Assembly: GCA_946406115.1 (NCBI GenBank)
Contig: OX291542.1
Span: forward strand, 22,517,321-22,581,320
Length of the DNA: 64,000 bases
Source of the DNA: Apoda limacodes
Lineage: Eukaryota; Arthropoda; Insecta; Lepidoptera; Limacodidae
Direction of reading: 5' to 3'
In this document: one piece after another, positions 53,816-64,000 of the stretch
Position numbering within the stretch: the stretch's first letter is position 1
How the letters are laid out: each line of letters begins with the position of its first letter
Translations under genes and position numbers: made by a program
Notes under the pieces: model-generated
What the model was told of the DNA's origin: nothing
Databases searched by the model: none
The model's input: only the letters and a program-made list of their open reading frames with translations

Positions 53816-55785
53816 AAATGGCTTGACAATTTTGACAGTGGAGTGGCCACTAGCCTGACAACCAAAGAAGACTTATACGTCTAGATACCGTGTCCGAAAC
53901 AACATCAAACGGAGTGTTGCGAGCCATTTTCCTATCAATGTGTGTGTAAATCAGCTAATACGACATCATTTTTACATCTGTGTGCGTAATTTTGGTGTTA
54001 CCAACCTTAAAGCGATTACCCTGAATTGGGGAGTTTTTACTTTTATTCGGTAGTACAATTTATTTTCACTTTTGATGGCCCCCTGTGGTGTCACATTATT
54101 TTGAGATAGAACCTAAGCCTTTGATATGAAGGTAGCAACATGCTGACCATGGCCATGTAATGCATGTTAAAACCATACAGTATTTTCCAAATATTATATA
54201 CTGTAGTGCTAAAATATAGATGAGTGTACAAAATAAAATCCGTCCTTCATTGCCATGGCGTCCGTGCGCGCATAGGTCCCCGCCATGTGATAGAAAACTA
54301 TCGCATCACCGAGCCATTCAAATTGTTTTGTTTGACAAATGTCAAGAAACAAAATAGCTGTTCACTATTTTTAAAGAACATCCACAGTTCTACCTCCTAA
54401 GCATGTGCAGCCAATGTGTTAAATGCGGCCTGTAAGTGCCGCCAAATTTAAAATAGAGCGCATTCATTTTTAGTCAACAGATAGATGGAATGCGCGCGTA
54501 GAGAGCATAAAGCACATTCAATGCGTAGATATAAGGATAACTTAATTTCTTTTGCGAAAGCCATATTGCTGATATTGTGAAAGCAGCCCGCAGGAATCGG
54601 ATCACAATGCTATTGTTTAAATGTGTACAATTTTCTCAATTAACATTTAATATGAATCTTATACTCGTCAGTTTTGTAAGTTACAGTGTCATTTAATTAC
54701 CACGGATACTACGGCGCCTATTCTAAAAAGCCCTCTTAAATTTTTAGTTTTTGATTTAAATTTTTTATTATTAGTTAGGAAACCCGCATACATAACACAT
54801 ATTCTGAGAAAATTTCAGGCTTTGGCCTATTTTGAGCTCTTTAAAGGTTAAGACCTAAAAAAGAAAATACCTAGTAAAAGAAAATCAAACAAAAATAATT
54901 ATAAGTACATTATATTTGTTTTTTTTTAGACCTGATAAGTATATCATTGTAAATGTATAATGTATATTACTGATTGTCGTAGGATATTACACAAACAATG
55001 GAAATTACACTCGCCCTATAATTTTACACACCCAATTGCGCGTGTACGTACACCGTTTTGCTAGTAAAGTACCTAGTATTAGGTAACTAAAGTTGAAATT
55101 TTATATAAAGAGTCCAAAGCGTGACGTTAACGTCACAGTTTGTTGTAAAGAAAAGATATTATTACACATTATTTATATATTTCAAAATACGTACGGTAAT
55201 TTATTAATTTTGTAGTTCATAAAATACTGTTATGTTTCTTTTATACATTATATAAACATTGCAGAAGTCCGGGGAAAAGATTTATGTTCTATAGACACAA
55301 TGTGTTACAGGGGTCGTCAATAGGTACATAAATACTTTATAAACCTTAAATAGTGTAATGTGTGTAAGTGACGTTAGGTGAAAAATATATTGTTGTTTCA
55401 GTATTCGCCTTACTAAACTTCGGATGGGAAATGAACGTACCTGCAGACTTGGCAACACAGTCAGAAAAACATTTGTTGTTTGTTTTGCGAATAAATATTT
55501 TGAAACTTAGTCTATATCTCAAATATTGCAAGCAGATTAGTGTAGTAACTTGTGAAAAGTATTTTTTTAATATCAACCTTTTTTTTTGTCAACTGTTTAG
55601 CACGATTTTATTGCACAAATTGTCATTTTTATTACTTTACGCGGGAGCACATTTCGCGTCAACGTACTGATTACGTATGATGTATTTTGACGGCAAGTAC
55701 ATCAAAATTAAGGTACTCGGATCGGCTCGTTTTGTGTGCCCGAACACGATATCTATACGTATAAGTCATCTTTGCTGACAACGTC
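53816..55785. other. Unrecognised region
   Basis: Mixed composition; 54240-54540 is somewhat GC-richer. Overlapping ORFs on both strands at 55346-55670 (76 and 100 codons) have no domain that I recognise. No repeat with a second copy in the window was found. Confidence 0.35.
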
Positions 55786-55787
55786 TG

Positions 55788-55870
55788 CCAATTTGCACTG
55801 AGCCAGCGCGGTGGGCTATATTATGGCCTAAGCCTGCTTCATCTGAATTCATGTAAGACAGTAGCCAACA
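55788..55870 (+). repeat. Short dispersed repeat ('tgagccagcgcggtgg')
   Basis: 'aatttgcactgagccagcgc' then 'ggtgggctat' and 'atggcctaagcc' resembles a phrase common in lepidopteran repeats. Single copy here. Confidence 0.4.
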
Positions 55871-56043
55871 ACGGCAGCAGTTTACTCAGTTTGAAATGGG
55901 TCAAAGATGGAACTTTTAAGCCCGGAGCTATCCGTGTCAAAGTCGTGCAACTGTAAACTGAAAGTCAATAAAATATAACTTTATCAACCTTCTTTCTTAT
56001 GAAGTCGGTTAATAAAATTGGCATGTTATTAATTTATCAATAA

Positions 56044-56153
56044 TTTTTTTATACCACTAAGGTGGAAAAAAAGCTTACGGCCCGCCTGATGGTAAGCGGT
56101 CACCGTAGCCTATGGACGCTTGCAACACCATAGGGGTATCACTCACGTGTTCT
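56044..56153 (-). mobile_element. LINE family 1, short 3' end
   Basis: T-run (56044-56050), then 'accactaaggtgg', 'cgcctgatggtaagcggtca' and 'acgcttgcaacaccatag'. It is well conserved and truncated at 'cgtgttctac'. It directly abuts the 3' end of LINE family 3. Confidence 0.85.
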
Positions 56154-56176
56154 ACAATAATCTACATTATAAAAAG

Positions 56177-56203
56177 TATTATTATTATTATTATTATTAT
56201 TAT
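56177..56203 (+). repeat. (ATT)n microsatellite, LINE family 3 terminus
   Basis: Nine ATT units. On the minus strand this is the (AAT)n tail that follows 'aataaagtataat'. Confidence 0.9.
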
Positions 56204-56990
56204 ACTTTATTGCATCAACATAAAAAATTTACAAACAAAACATATTTACAAATAGAGAAAAACAAAAGGCGGTCTTATCGCTTTAAAGCGATCTCTTCCA
56301 GACAACCTTTGGGTAGAGGAAATAATAAAGTTAAACAAAGTATAGTAGGTGTGTTTCGATACAGTTATTAAGAAGTATATACATATATATATATATCATA
56401 CAATGATGCATATAAAATAAATAAATACACATATATAAATATACATAAATAGATGTACATATAAAAATACATATATAAATACATATGTATAATAAATATA
56501 ATTAAAATATATATTACGTATAAGTAAATATATATTAACAAATATAGGTAGTGATGTTATTTTAGTTCTTCAAGTAATGAGCAATAATAAGATTTTTAAA
56601 TATTGCCTTTGATTTTGCTCTTTTTATTTCTAAAGGTAAAGCGTTCCATAATCTAACAGCCTTCACAGTGAAAGAATCATTATACAATTGTGAGGAATGC
56701 AAAGGAATTTTAAGCATCCAGCGTGTAGTCTCTCGAAGAGAAGTATTTCCGATAAAATTAAAACGTTTCTTTAAATATACTGGTGTGTTTGGATTGAACA
56801 GGACGTTATACAGAAGAAAGAGAACATGAGCATCCCGGCGAAGTCGAATTGGGAGCCACTTGAGCTTTGATCTGATTTCGGAAATATGGTCGTACTTACG
56901 TAGACCAAATATGAGTCTAATGCAGAAGTATGTTAAAAAACTTGTAAGGAACCTTTTACAGTCAACGATATGATAAATTCAGTGTATCCG
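56204..56990 (-). pseudogene. LINE family 3, RT C-terminus with intact stop plus 3'UTR
   Basis: The minus strand from ~56985 reads without interruption for about 140 codons to a TAA at 56562-56564. Segments include 'CIRLIFGLRKYDHISEIR', 'LKWLPIRLRRDAHVLFLLYN', 'TTRWMLKIPLHSSQLYND', 'FTVKAVRLWNALPLEIKRAK' and 'LIIAHYLKN'. 'AVRLWNALP' is the conserved end of CR1/jockey-like RT proteins. The frame has no early ATG, so an ATG-based ORF search misses it. The 3'UTR (56562-56204) contains an (AT)n-rich section and 'aaggcggtcttatcgcttta'. Upstream of ~56990 homology stops, so the copy is 5'-truncated. It is the best preserved retrotransposon coding piece here. Confidence 0.8.
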
Positions 56991-57800
56991 GAAATTTCCG
57001 GAAGGAACGAAAAGTAAAAATTCCCGATTCCCAGGAACGTGAAATAAATTCCTTCCACTACTTCTTGCAAACAATAAATTACAATACACAATACACAGTA
57101 GATATGCTCACAGAAAGACACAACAAGTGCAATCTTGGAGTTCGATTCAGTTGAAAAATACGAAACAAAAATCTTCAAAGTAACTTTCTTCTACAACGTT
57201 TTCAGTGCAGCTAACAATGTTTTTTTGTATAACTAGATCTAAATTTTAATTGGTTACGCTCTACTAAAGCAATAGGATCCAGTTTATTTTCATCCAATTA
57301 AAATACATTTCTTTATATTCAATAATTTTGTAAAGTTAAAAAGGTTTTTCGTTTAAAATGTAATTTCGAAGGTTTTGTTTTAAAATTTTATTTAATACAA
57401 GCCTACCATTGCCACATATGTGTACCTTTGATATTTGTACTGCATCGTTTAGAAACTACATGACGGTGGTGCTATTTGCACTATTTGCACTATTTGAGAA
57501 TAAGTTCCGATACAGATATTAGTTAGGTACTGGAGCAGGCTATGTCCGCTCGCATTACTAAATAGGTCATATTGAACATAGAACACAAACCTTTCGTAAC
57601 TAAGGTTTGATATTCGCGTAGGGACAACAATTAAGAAAAATAAAATGTTAAAATTTGGATTTTGTATTAAAACAAGAAAAGATGCGTCGCATGCATTTTT
57701 GTTCAGTCTTCAATTGTTAGACGCCCGCTTCAGATTCTTGATCCAAGATGGGTCGTTTTGTTTTGTATTATGGGCAAATAAAGTAAATTTTAAGAAAAGC
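56991..57800. other. AT-rich region, nothing recognised
   Basis: Includes a 10-bp direct triplication 'ctatttgcac' at 57471-57493. Confidence 0.45.
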
Positions 57801-57816
57801 ATCAATATTTTGCATA

Positions 57817-58110
57817 TTAAATAAATGTAGATATATCCCGCGTGATAATAGGTGTAATATGGTGCGACACCCTCTTGTCTCGCATCCACAGCAACAGTTT
57901 GGATTGAGGCAAAATCACCATCTTTCCGCTCTCACCAAGGAGCATTAGCATGCCCCGCGAGGTTTTAGGAGAAGTGTAAGGAGGGCACCTGTATCCGTCC
58001 CGTAGCCCCACAATGGGACCAGTACGTATGCTGACTAGCGTTAAGGCTGACGCTGAGTTTCAGGAATTCCATTCAGTGTAGACCTCGAAGTTAAGGCTCA
58101 GTATATGGCC
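57817..58110 (-). other. GC-richer, coding-like relic of unknown origin
   Basis: A 64-codon minus ORF (58011-57817) with balanced composition ('GLRDGYRCPPY', 'GMLMLLGESGKMVILPQSK', 'RDKRVSHH'). The frame upstream stays open without Met into ~58050. It reads like real protein but I do not recognise it. Probably an element fragment. Confidence 0.3.
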
Positions 58111-58379
58111 ACTCAATCGAATGGTTACTTTACTTTTTAGCATTAGAAATGTTTGCTCACAAAAGAGCGAGGTGATACCGAAATAAATGATGACTATGAG
58201 GGGACCAGGAACTCAGGCCAAGAATAGAGTTCAGTGGGAACATGTAAATTAATTAGATTTAAGTAATTGAAATTTATTTTTATAGCCGCTTACATATAAG
58301 AGAATAATAAAGAAATATACATATAAATTGACTTTCGTTGTTTTCTTCATAAATCCTGTTAAGATTACCGGATAAGTAT

Positions 58380-58790
58380 AAAATACCTCAAGCAGCCCAG
58401 TGAAGTACACCCCCAGCTGGTTGCAGTACTAATGTTATGAGGTACGTACTACTAAGTATAGTGTGTTTCTAATATAATTATAAGCGTGCTATTCTCTTTA
58501 ATAACAACGGTCAGAAGCTAGTGTATTAATAGATATATAAGTGTAACAATATAAATAAATATTTTCATGGCAAAGATGCTGTCAAAACTTAAGCCAGGAC
58601 TTGAAAGTGCAACCCTTGCAGCCCGTGTAAGTTGAGCCATCGAAGTACGTTTCCAGCTGGTTAAAATTCCGACTGCATTCATAATTAATAACAACGATCA
58701 GAAGCTAGTATATGAATAGAGCCAGGACTTGAACCTGAAACCCTTACTGTCCGTGTAAGTCTCCTAAAACCCTTACTGTCGGCGAAACGG
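58380..58790 (-). mobile_element. Tandem tRNA-derived SINE cluster
   Basis: Three related units on the minus strand. B-box-like 'ggttcaagtcctggc' is at 58725-58711 and a weaker 'cttgaaagtgc'-opposite version at 58600. The A-box-like 'tggctcaacttacacggg' is near 58635. The spacer words 'ccagctggtt' (58416, 58656) and 'aataacaac.gtcagaagcta' (58502, 58687) recur at the same spacing, showing tandem duplication. Confidence 0.6.
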
Positions 58791-58794
58791 TAGG

Positions 58795-59035
58795 CAAGCA
58801 CACCCGACTACCATAATGCATATGGCTGGTCGGGTGCTGTCGAGCCAGTTACACAATTTGTCGCTGCGCTATGACTGTTTCACGCTACAAACTCGAATCA
58901 ACATTTACAAGCATAGTTTGGGACGACCACCTACTAATGTGAACCGACGACCGATGGGAAACCGCTGAATCAAGCGGCTCAGACCCTTTCATTTTAATAA
59001 CCTACGGAGGAAGCCTACAACTACAACCAGCGGCT
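58795..59035. other. GC-richer block with a long imperfect hairpin
   Basis: CACCCGAC (58799-58806) pairs with GTCGGGTG (58828-58835) around the near-palindrome 'ccataatgcatatgg'. The following 200 bp ('gcgctatgactgtttcacg', 'cgacgaccgatgggaaacc') look non-random but are unrecognised. Confidence 0.5.
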
Positions 59036-59129
59036 TACTACAAGCGGCTAACATGAAAAATTAATTTTGGTGAAATAATTATTTTTGATGATGGAATTCT
59101 AGTGATGTAGTACATCAAGAAAGTTATGC

Positions 59130-59290
59130 AGAAATAGCCTGCAGAATTGGAAAATAAAATTTGCCGGGACGTCATAAAATGCAGCTCTGCGTACATTGGT
59201 AGCGGTCTGAACCGAATAGTTCGCTTTTCACAGAAAATTTTCAGGCATCGATAGAGCAATAAATATTACGTAACTTTTGTTCAGTGTCGA
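59130..59290 (+). repeat. Dispersed repeat R4, copy 1
   Basis: 'agcctgcagaattggaaaat', 'cataaaatgcagct', 'cgcttttcacagaaaatt' and 'aataaatatt' match 61525-61680 in the same orientation. Confidence 0.75.
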
Positions 59291-59392
59291 AGGCATCTTC
59301 TATTTTGAACAAAAATAATGTTTTATTTTATTGTACAACATTCGGTTTTACAAATTTGGCTTTGCACTACGAGTAAATACCTATAATTTTTA

Positions 59393-59520
59393 GGGTGCCG
59401 TAGTCAAACATGAACCGTTATAATTTTGCCATGTACGTGCGTCCTGTCTGCGGCTTCGTTCAGAGACCATTGGTACAGGAAAGCTGCAAATTTGGCGTGG
59501 GTATCATATTAATTTGGCTG
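59393..59520 (+). repeat. Retroposon-like repeat R8, copy 2
   Basis: 'tagggtgccgtagtcaa', 'tgcggcttcgttcagagacc', 'aggaaagctgcaaatttggc' and 'gtgggtat' match 12408-12560. Confidence 0.7.
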
Positions 59521-59727
59521 ACCGGGCCTGGCGACAGCAAATCGAAGTAACAAATCCTGTGAGTGGCAGCTGCGCTCATAAGCGCATTCTATTCGGATAC
59601 GTCTCTCGAACTACATTTGCCTAGATAAGTTTGTGAATTTTCACTTTAAGGGTTTAGTTTTCGATTGATTGAAGTTGAGTATCGTTTGAAATACTTTAAA
59701 TTCTAATATAGATACTGACCATTTTTA

Positions 59728-60155
59728 GGGTTCCATACACAAAGGGTAAAAACGGGACCCGATTACTAAGACTCCGCTGTCCGTCCGTCCATCCGTCTGT
59801 CACCATGAACCGTGATATTTAGACAGTTGAAATTTTCACAGAAGATGTATTTCTTTTGCCACTATAACAACATATACTAAAAAACAGAATATAATAAATA
59901 TTTAAGGTGGCTCCCATACAACAAACGTGATTTTTTTGCTCGTTTTTGCTCGATATTGATTACGTCAACAGGTAGACGCTTAAAATATTCACACAATATT
60001 TAGTTTTATATATTCACTTAAAAATAAATAATTAAATTAAAATAAAACAAATATTCAAGGGAGGCTCCGATACAACAAACGCGATTTTTTTGCCGTTTTT
60101 ACAGATAATGGTACGGAACCCTTCGTGCGCGAGTCCGACTCGCATTTGGCCGATT
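59728..60155 (+). repeat. Retroposon R7, copy 2, with internal duplication
   Basis: Same order of phrases as 25053-25345. The 'ggctcccatacaacaaacg' block occurs twice (59911 and, as 'ggctccgatacaacaaacg', 60063), separated by ~110 bp of AT-rich sequence. It ends 'gagtccgactcgcatttggc'. Confidence 0.85.
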
Positions 60156-60359
60156 TTTTATTTAAATTTATTTTAATACGGAACCTTAAGTTACACTGCG
60201 CTTGAACCTACGTACACATAGAATACTACATTATTCCAGATAGGCTATTCTTTATTTAGAATGTAGGGTTCCGTAAAATACACACATACTTACATGAACT
60301 CTTAAAATATTACACCCTTTTTTCGGGATATCCTGTCAAAAGGTATAAAATATTGACAA
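60156..60359. other. AT-rich stretch, nothing recognised
   Basis: No supported feature. Confidence 0.45.
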
Positions 60360-60412
60360 AAAGTAGCGGCTTCGATGGTAAAAGTACTTGCCTCCGGATC
60401 AGAGGTGCAAGA
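60360..60412 (+). mobile_element. tRNA-like SINE head fragment
   Basis: 'agtagcggcttcgatggtaa' and 'cttgcctccggatcagaggt' resemble the D-arm and anticodon arm of a tRNA-derived SINE. The B box is missing. Confidence 0.45.
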
Positions 60413-60415
60413 GAC

Positions 60416-60775
60416 AAAAAAAAACGGGTTGCACTACGGGAGTGCCGGCAGAAGTGAAAACATACTCGCTATTTACTTCCCATCACATATTTATTTATTA
60501 AAAATAATAACTTTTGTTTATTTACTTTTTTGACGTTGTATATTTGACAGCTCAATCTGTCATAGAATTAAAATCCCATATCCAACCTCCCTGTACTACT
60601 CATAATCGCCATATACTAAAAATAGAAACTAACCTAATGTAAATAAAGGTCACGTGTCCTAACGCGAGTGACATCTTACGAATTTTCGATCAGGACACGT
60701 GACCTGACTCGAGTTTAACAGTCTTTACCCATCACAAAAAAAGTGCTCGCCACGGCCCCACAGTGTGATCTATTT
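60416..60775 (+). repeat. Dispersed repeat R9, first of a direct pair
   Basis: Begins 'aaaaaaacgggttgcactac', then 'gggagtgccggcagaagtga', 'tttgacgttgtatatttgac', 'tactactcataatcgccata' and 'aggacacgtgacctgac'. It contains an extra inverted segment: GGTCACGTGTCCT (60648-60660) faces AGGACACGTGACC (60691-60703), 13-bp perfect arms. Confidence 0.85.
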
Positions 60776-60778
60776 ATA

Positions 60779-60944
60779 AACGAACAAACGAACGAACGAA
60801 CGAACGAACGAACGAACAAACGAACGAAATAACGAACAAACGAACGAAAGAACGAACGAACGAACGAACGAACGAACGAACGAACGAAAGAACGAACGAA
60901 CGAACGAACGAACGAACGAACGAACGAACGAACAAACAAACAGA
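60779..60944 (+). repeat. (CGAA)n microsatellite at an R9/R9 junction
   Basis: About 165 bp of AACG repeats with a few CAAA, GAAA and ATAA variants. The minus strand reads as a Phe-Val-Arg-Ser repeat ORF (60715-60939), which is an artefact. Confidence 0.97.
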
Positions 60945-61145
60945 ATTAAAATTCCATATCCAACCTCTCTGTACTACTCATAATCGCGAATACTAAAAAT
61001 AAAAATTATAATAGGCGTGGCATTACGGTTTCCGTCTTACGCATTCCACGATTAGGACACGTGACCTGACGCGAGTTTAACATTTTTTACCCATACCAAA
61101 AAAAGTGCACAACGCCGCTAAAGAAGTTTTCACTTCAAAAATATA
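60945..61145 (+). repeat. Dispersed repeat R9, second of a direct pair
   Basis: Resumes at 'cagaattaaaattccatatc', repeating part of the first copy, and goes on to 'ataggcgtggcattacggtt', 'gcgagtttaac' and 'gtgcacaacgccgctaaaga', which complete the R9 right end seen at 42815. Confidence 0.85.
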
Positions 61146-61520
61146 ATAAAATGAATGACATTTAAGCACAAATAATTCAGCAAAGTTGACCCCAAAATTC
61201 AATTCACATTTTTTTGTAACTACAATATTAAGATCTATATTCTATATATCATACATTTTATCTATGTGGAAGTTATATAACCCAAAAAAAACGCTGAGTT
61301 AGACCAAGCGCGTAGCGTACAGGCATCTTAAAAAAAAACAAAAATTTGTATGTTACTTAGTTTCCTCGAGTAATTTGTAAAATTATATGAAAACCTATGT
61401 AAGGAAGCGCGAGACGGGGTAATCCCCTAAAGGTACGGAATCTTTTCGATGTATGAGAAAAGTAAATGAAAGAAAAAAAAAATTTGACTGTGAATTTCCA
61501 GTTACATAAAGAAGGTTTTG
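61146..61520. other. AT-rich stretch, nothing recognised
   Basis: The minus ORF at 61357-61608 overlaps repeat R4 and is not considered real. Confidence 0.45.
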
Positions 61521-61524
61521 CATG

Positions 61525-61680
61525 AAAACGTATCCTACAGAACTGGAAAATGCAATTTGCTGGAGCCTCATAAAATGCAGCTTCGTGAGGATGGCGATGT
61601 CGACCCAATCATTCGCTTTTCACAGAAAATTCTCAGCACTGAAGTGTAATAAATATTGCAAAATATTTATTTCAAAACCA
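61525..61680 (+). repeat. Dispersed repeat R4, copy 2
   Basis: 'atcctacagaactggaaaat', 'ctcataaaatgcagct', 'cattcgcttttcacagaaaa' and 'aataaatattgc' match 59130-59290. Confidence 0.75.
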
Positions 61681-62150
61681 TTTCTATTTTCTAGGTAATT
61701 TAAACAAAAATAGCTTTTGATTGTTTTGTCATTTAACTAGTTAAGCTTTTAAAACTTAAACAATAAAGTTTCGTTTACGTAACTACAGATAGGTATATCT
61801 AATTATAACTGCTTGAATTACAACGCAGTGGACTGTATCTCAGTGACGTGATGTACATTTTATATTATTTTGCAAGTCGTTGTGATTGAGTTTTTTATTT
61901 TTATTCGATTATTTATCATCTTAAAATGGTTTTGAAAATATTAAGGATCGTCGAATAGGGAATATGCAAGGGAATTTCGGTGATTGCAGTTTAGCTATAT
62001 ATTTTACACTATAGAAACATGATTGGCAATTAAAATCTGGATTCCTTACGTTTTAGATATTTTACGAACATTTAAAAATAAGACATTTTTTTTAAAATGT
62101 TCATAAAGGAAATATAAACTAATAAAAATTATAAAAAAAAAACTGTATCT
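61681..62150. other. AT-rich stretch, nothing recognised
   Basis: No supported feature. Confidence 0.45.
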
Positions 62151-62154
62151 AGAA

Positions 62155-62400
62155 TCGCTTAATTCGGTTATCAGCATGAGTTTTCTACGGCACCTGCTTC
62201 ATTATTGTAAGAGAGTTTGCTATAGCAAGGAATAGGAATTTAGGGATAAGTATTCCTGTGGTAAATTTTGTATTTTTAAAGATGATAAACCTCTTTGTAA
62301 TTTCGGGATATAAGCTATTTCCATTCCGAATTTGAGCAAAATCTGTTCCATTAATAGACCAACGGATGAGTAGCGTCACCTTAGTTTTGTCTGATAGATT
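62155..62400 (+). repeat. Decayed RTE-like retroposon tail
   Basis: 'cttaattcggttatcagcat', 'agagagtttgctatagcaag', 'agtattcctgtgg', 'atttcgggatataagctatt' and 'aaaatctgttccattaatag' follow the order of the intact copies at 32433 and 35497. Confidence 0.55.
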
Positions 62401-62749
62401 TGGAAAGGCAAAAATGTGTTTCAGGAAAAAGTGAATTATGATTAAGTGTCTCCTCTACGCTAATAACCAGGTTATTCTTGCACCAGCAGCAGTGGAGGGA
62501 AACGGTATCAGTTATGAATGAATCATATAAAACAAATTAAATTTTAATAAGATGAAATTTATCCTTTTTAAAAGGAATTAAACTGTTATAAAATGTAACG
62601 AAAAGCGGTGAGGGAAAAAAGCGGACCAAGGGCGTGAATTAGTTTACTAAGGATCTTTGTTCACGTGAGACTGCAAATATGGGAGTGATATTGACACATT
62701 TTGAACAGTAGTTGTCTGAAGCAGTCTGAAAAGCTACGTTTAGCTGTTC

Positions 62750-63240
62750 ATAAGGGTGTGTTGACTCTAACACTAATGAATGGAAGTGAATTTTGGGTAT
62801 GGCAGACGAAGCATTAAAGAAGAATTAATGCTTTGGCAATGAGAGCATTTAAATTATGTGTAGCATGGCTCTAAATGACGGAATAAGAAGTAGTGAATAC
62901 TGGAGCGTTGCGGTGTAAATGAAGCTGTGGTGGCAAAGATTGAGAAAGGTATGTAAGGTTGTTTGGGCATGTTAATTGTAGAAAATGTTTGAAGCTGAAG
63001 TAATTGAAAGGTCGGAAGAGGTAGAACTTGCTTGATAAAATTCAGTCCGTTTACAAAAAAGGCGAAGTCAAGAGTACTCTAAACTGTCGTACGTCTACGA
63101 AAGCATTGATGCCTGTAGATGAAGCAAAAGTGTGCCAAGATCGTATCAAGTAGCAGTCTTTGGTATCTGCCTGCCGCTCTGACAAATAGGGTTGATGTCA
63201 TGTATAATGTGGCGTGAAGTTTCTAGTATACATATATTAT
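62750..63240 (+). pseudogene. LINE family 2, ORF2 C-terminal region (heavily decayed)
   Basis: The plus strand reads, through many stops, 'TLMNGSEFWVW', 'RINALAMRAFKLCV', 'RLFGHVN', then 'DKIQSVYKKGEVKST', 'DEAKVCQDR' and 'SLVSACRSDK'. This parallels the minus-strand fragment at 53505-53815 (GHVERM..., GEAREVCQDR, FAYPYGK). It includes more upstream sequence than that copy. An old, dead insertion. Confidence 0.75.
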
Positions 63241-64000
63241 ATCTATGGAATGAAGGAGTAACACACATACCGACTTTAGTATTTATTGAATTAGTAGGAT
63301 TATTTATGGACATCTTGCAAAATATTCTATACTAAGAATCTGTCTAAATCAACATTAGGTTTTAGACTGGTTTATCGGCACCCAAAGTTTTTTGTAAATC
63401 AATTTTACATAAAAAGCTCTAAAAGTTACATCGTAGAACTATTAGCTTAAGTAGTCTAGAAGCTTACACGTGTTTTAGAGAGAGTAGGTAGCTATTTATT
63501 TATAATATTCTAAGTTTCGCATCTGCAAGCGCTTTTAAAATATTACACCTTAACCTGAGATAATTTTTTTTTATTTAAAAACATTTTCCTTTGCTTTTTA
63601 AGTCTCTCTCTACTTTTAAAGGGTTTTTTTTGTAATTTAAAAAATATATAGCATTACAGTAGGTTCGTAGGTAGTTAGTGTATATTAAAGTATTTAGTCT
63701 TTTGATAATATTATATACCTACAATAAATCCACTATAATACTTTTACTTGGAGGTAAAACAACAGTTCTTATTTATTTTAGGAGAGAGAGAGAGAGTAAA
63801 CTTAAACATGGATTTTAAGAACTTTTTTGTAACAAGTTGATTTAAAAACTTTAATTGGCCTTAGACCTCGAGGCTAAGAAAGGCTACTTAGCTCAATGTT
63901 AAAAGGACAGAAGGATATTTTAAATAATACCTTCAATATTTTGTATAAAATTAAATTTTCCTCCTTCTTTTTTGAAGTCGTTTAACAACTGATTGTTAAA
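63241..64000. other. AT-rich stretch with (GA)n, nothing recognised
   Basis: (GA)n at 63782-63796. No gene found up to the window edge. Confidence 0.45.

Noticed and set aside
55346..55670. Overlapping ORFs on opposite strands (76 and 100 codons)
   Set aside because: Neither has a motif, and simultaneous openness on both strands in AT-rich DNA is not evidence of coding.
60715..60939. Minus-strand ORF made of Phe-Val-Arg-Ser repeats
   Set aside because: It is the translation of the (CGAA)n microsatellite; a four-base repeat read in three-base steps gives a 12-base period that never meets a stop.

Overview
The window looks like a transposon-dense, AT-rich intergenic or intronic stretch of an insect nuclear genome, most probably a moth or butterfly (Lepidoptera). 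The basis is a set of repeat families that I recognise from memory of lepidopteran genomes: a jockey-type LINE whose 3' end reads 'aaggtggcaaac...cgcctgatggtaag', RTE-like retroposon tails ending in (CAGA)n and 'tttataatattagta', tRNA-derived and 5S-derived SINEs, and 'ggctgggttgcacca' MITEs. No search could be run. I found no convincing host protein-coding gene, tRNA gene, intact rRNA gene or CRISPR. Almost every recognisable coding stretch is a broken piece of a transposable element.

Layout. 0-5 kb: a GC-richer block with a possible first exon (130-403), then AT-rich sequence with two direct copies of an unclassified repeat (1021, 4325). 4.8-6 kb: the 5' and endonuclease part of LINE family 1 on the minus strand. 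6.7-13.9 kb: older repeats that later elements inserted into. These include a LINE 3' end (12909-13080) with an empty-site paralogue at 6.9 kb, a hAT MITE with a perfect 8-bp target duplication (13312-13603), and a SINE with a 5S rRNA-derived head (13769-13925). 14.2-17.2 kb: LINE fragments in both orientations and a 33-bp minisatellite. 17.8-18.6 kb: a Tc1-like transposase relic. 18.6-32 kb: mostly unrecognised AT-rich DNA with a 36-bp minisatellite and two GC-richer islands. 32.4-36.2 kb: a cluster of RTE-like retroposon tails, a tRNA-SINE, a 201-bp tandem duplication and a MITE. 37.4 kb: a GIY-YIG endonuclease piece of a Penelope-like element.

39.2-45.4 kb is the richest part. It holds an internally deleted family 1 LINE that contains a perfect 41-bp inverted copy of part of itself, followed by a nearly complete Tigger/pogo-like transposase (43261-45128). 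The transposase has an N-terminal HTH, a DD35D catalytic triad and a C-terminal zinc finger of PHD-like spacing. It is disabled by two stops and one frameshift, and it sits behind a plausible 5'UTR intron filled with other repeats. 47.9-48.7 kb: an internally deleted Tc1-like element with both inverted ends. 50.1-52.1 kb: a 2-kb element with terminal inverted repeats splitting an older repeat. 53.5 and 62.8 kb: relics of a second LINE. 56.2-57.0 kb: the C-terminus and 3'UTR of a third LINE. 58.4-61.7 kb: SINE arrays, retroposon tails and a duplicated repeat joined by a (CGAA)n microsatellite.

The sequence shows no cooperating gene system. What it records is successive insertion, deletion and duplication of selfish elements.
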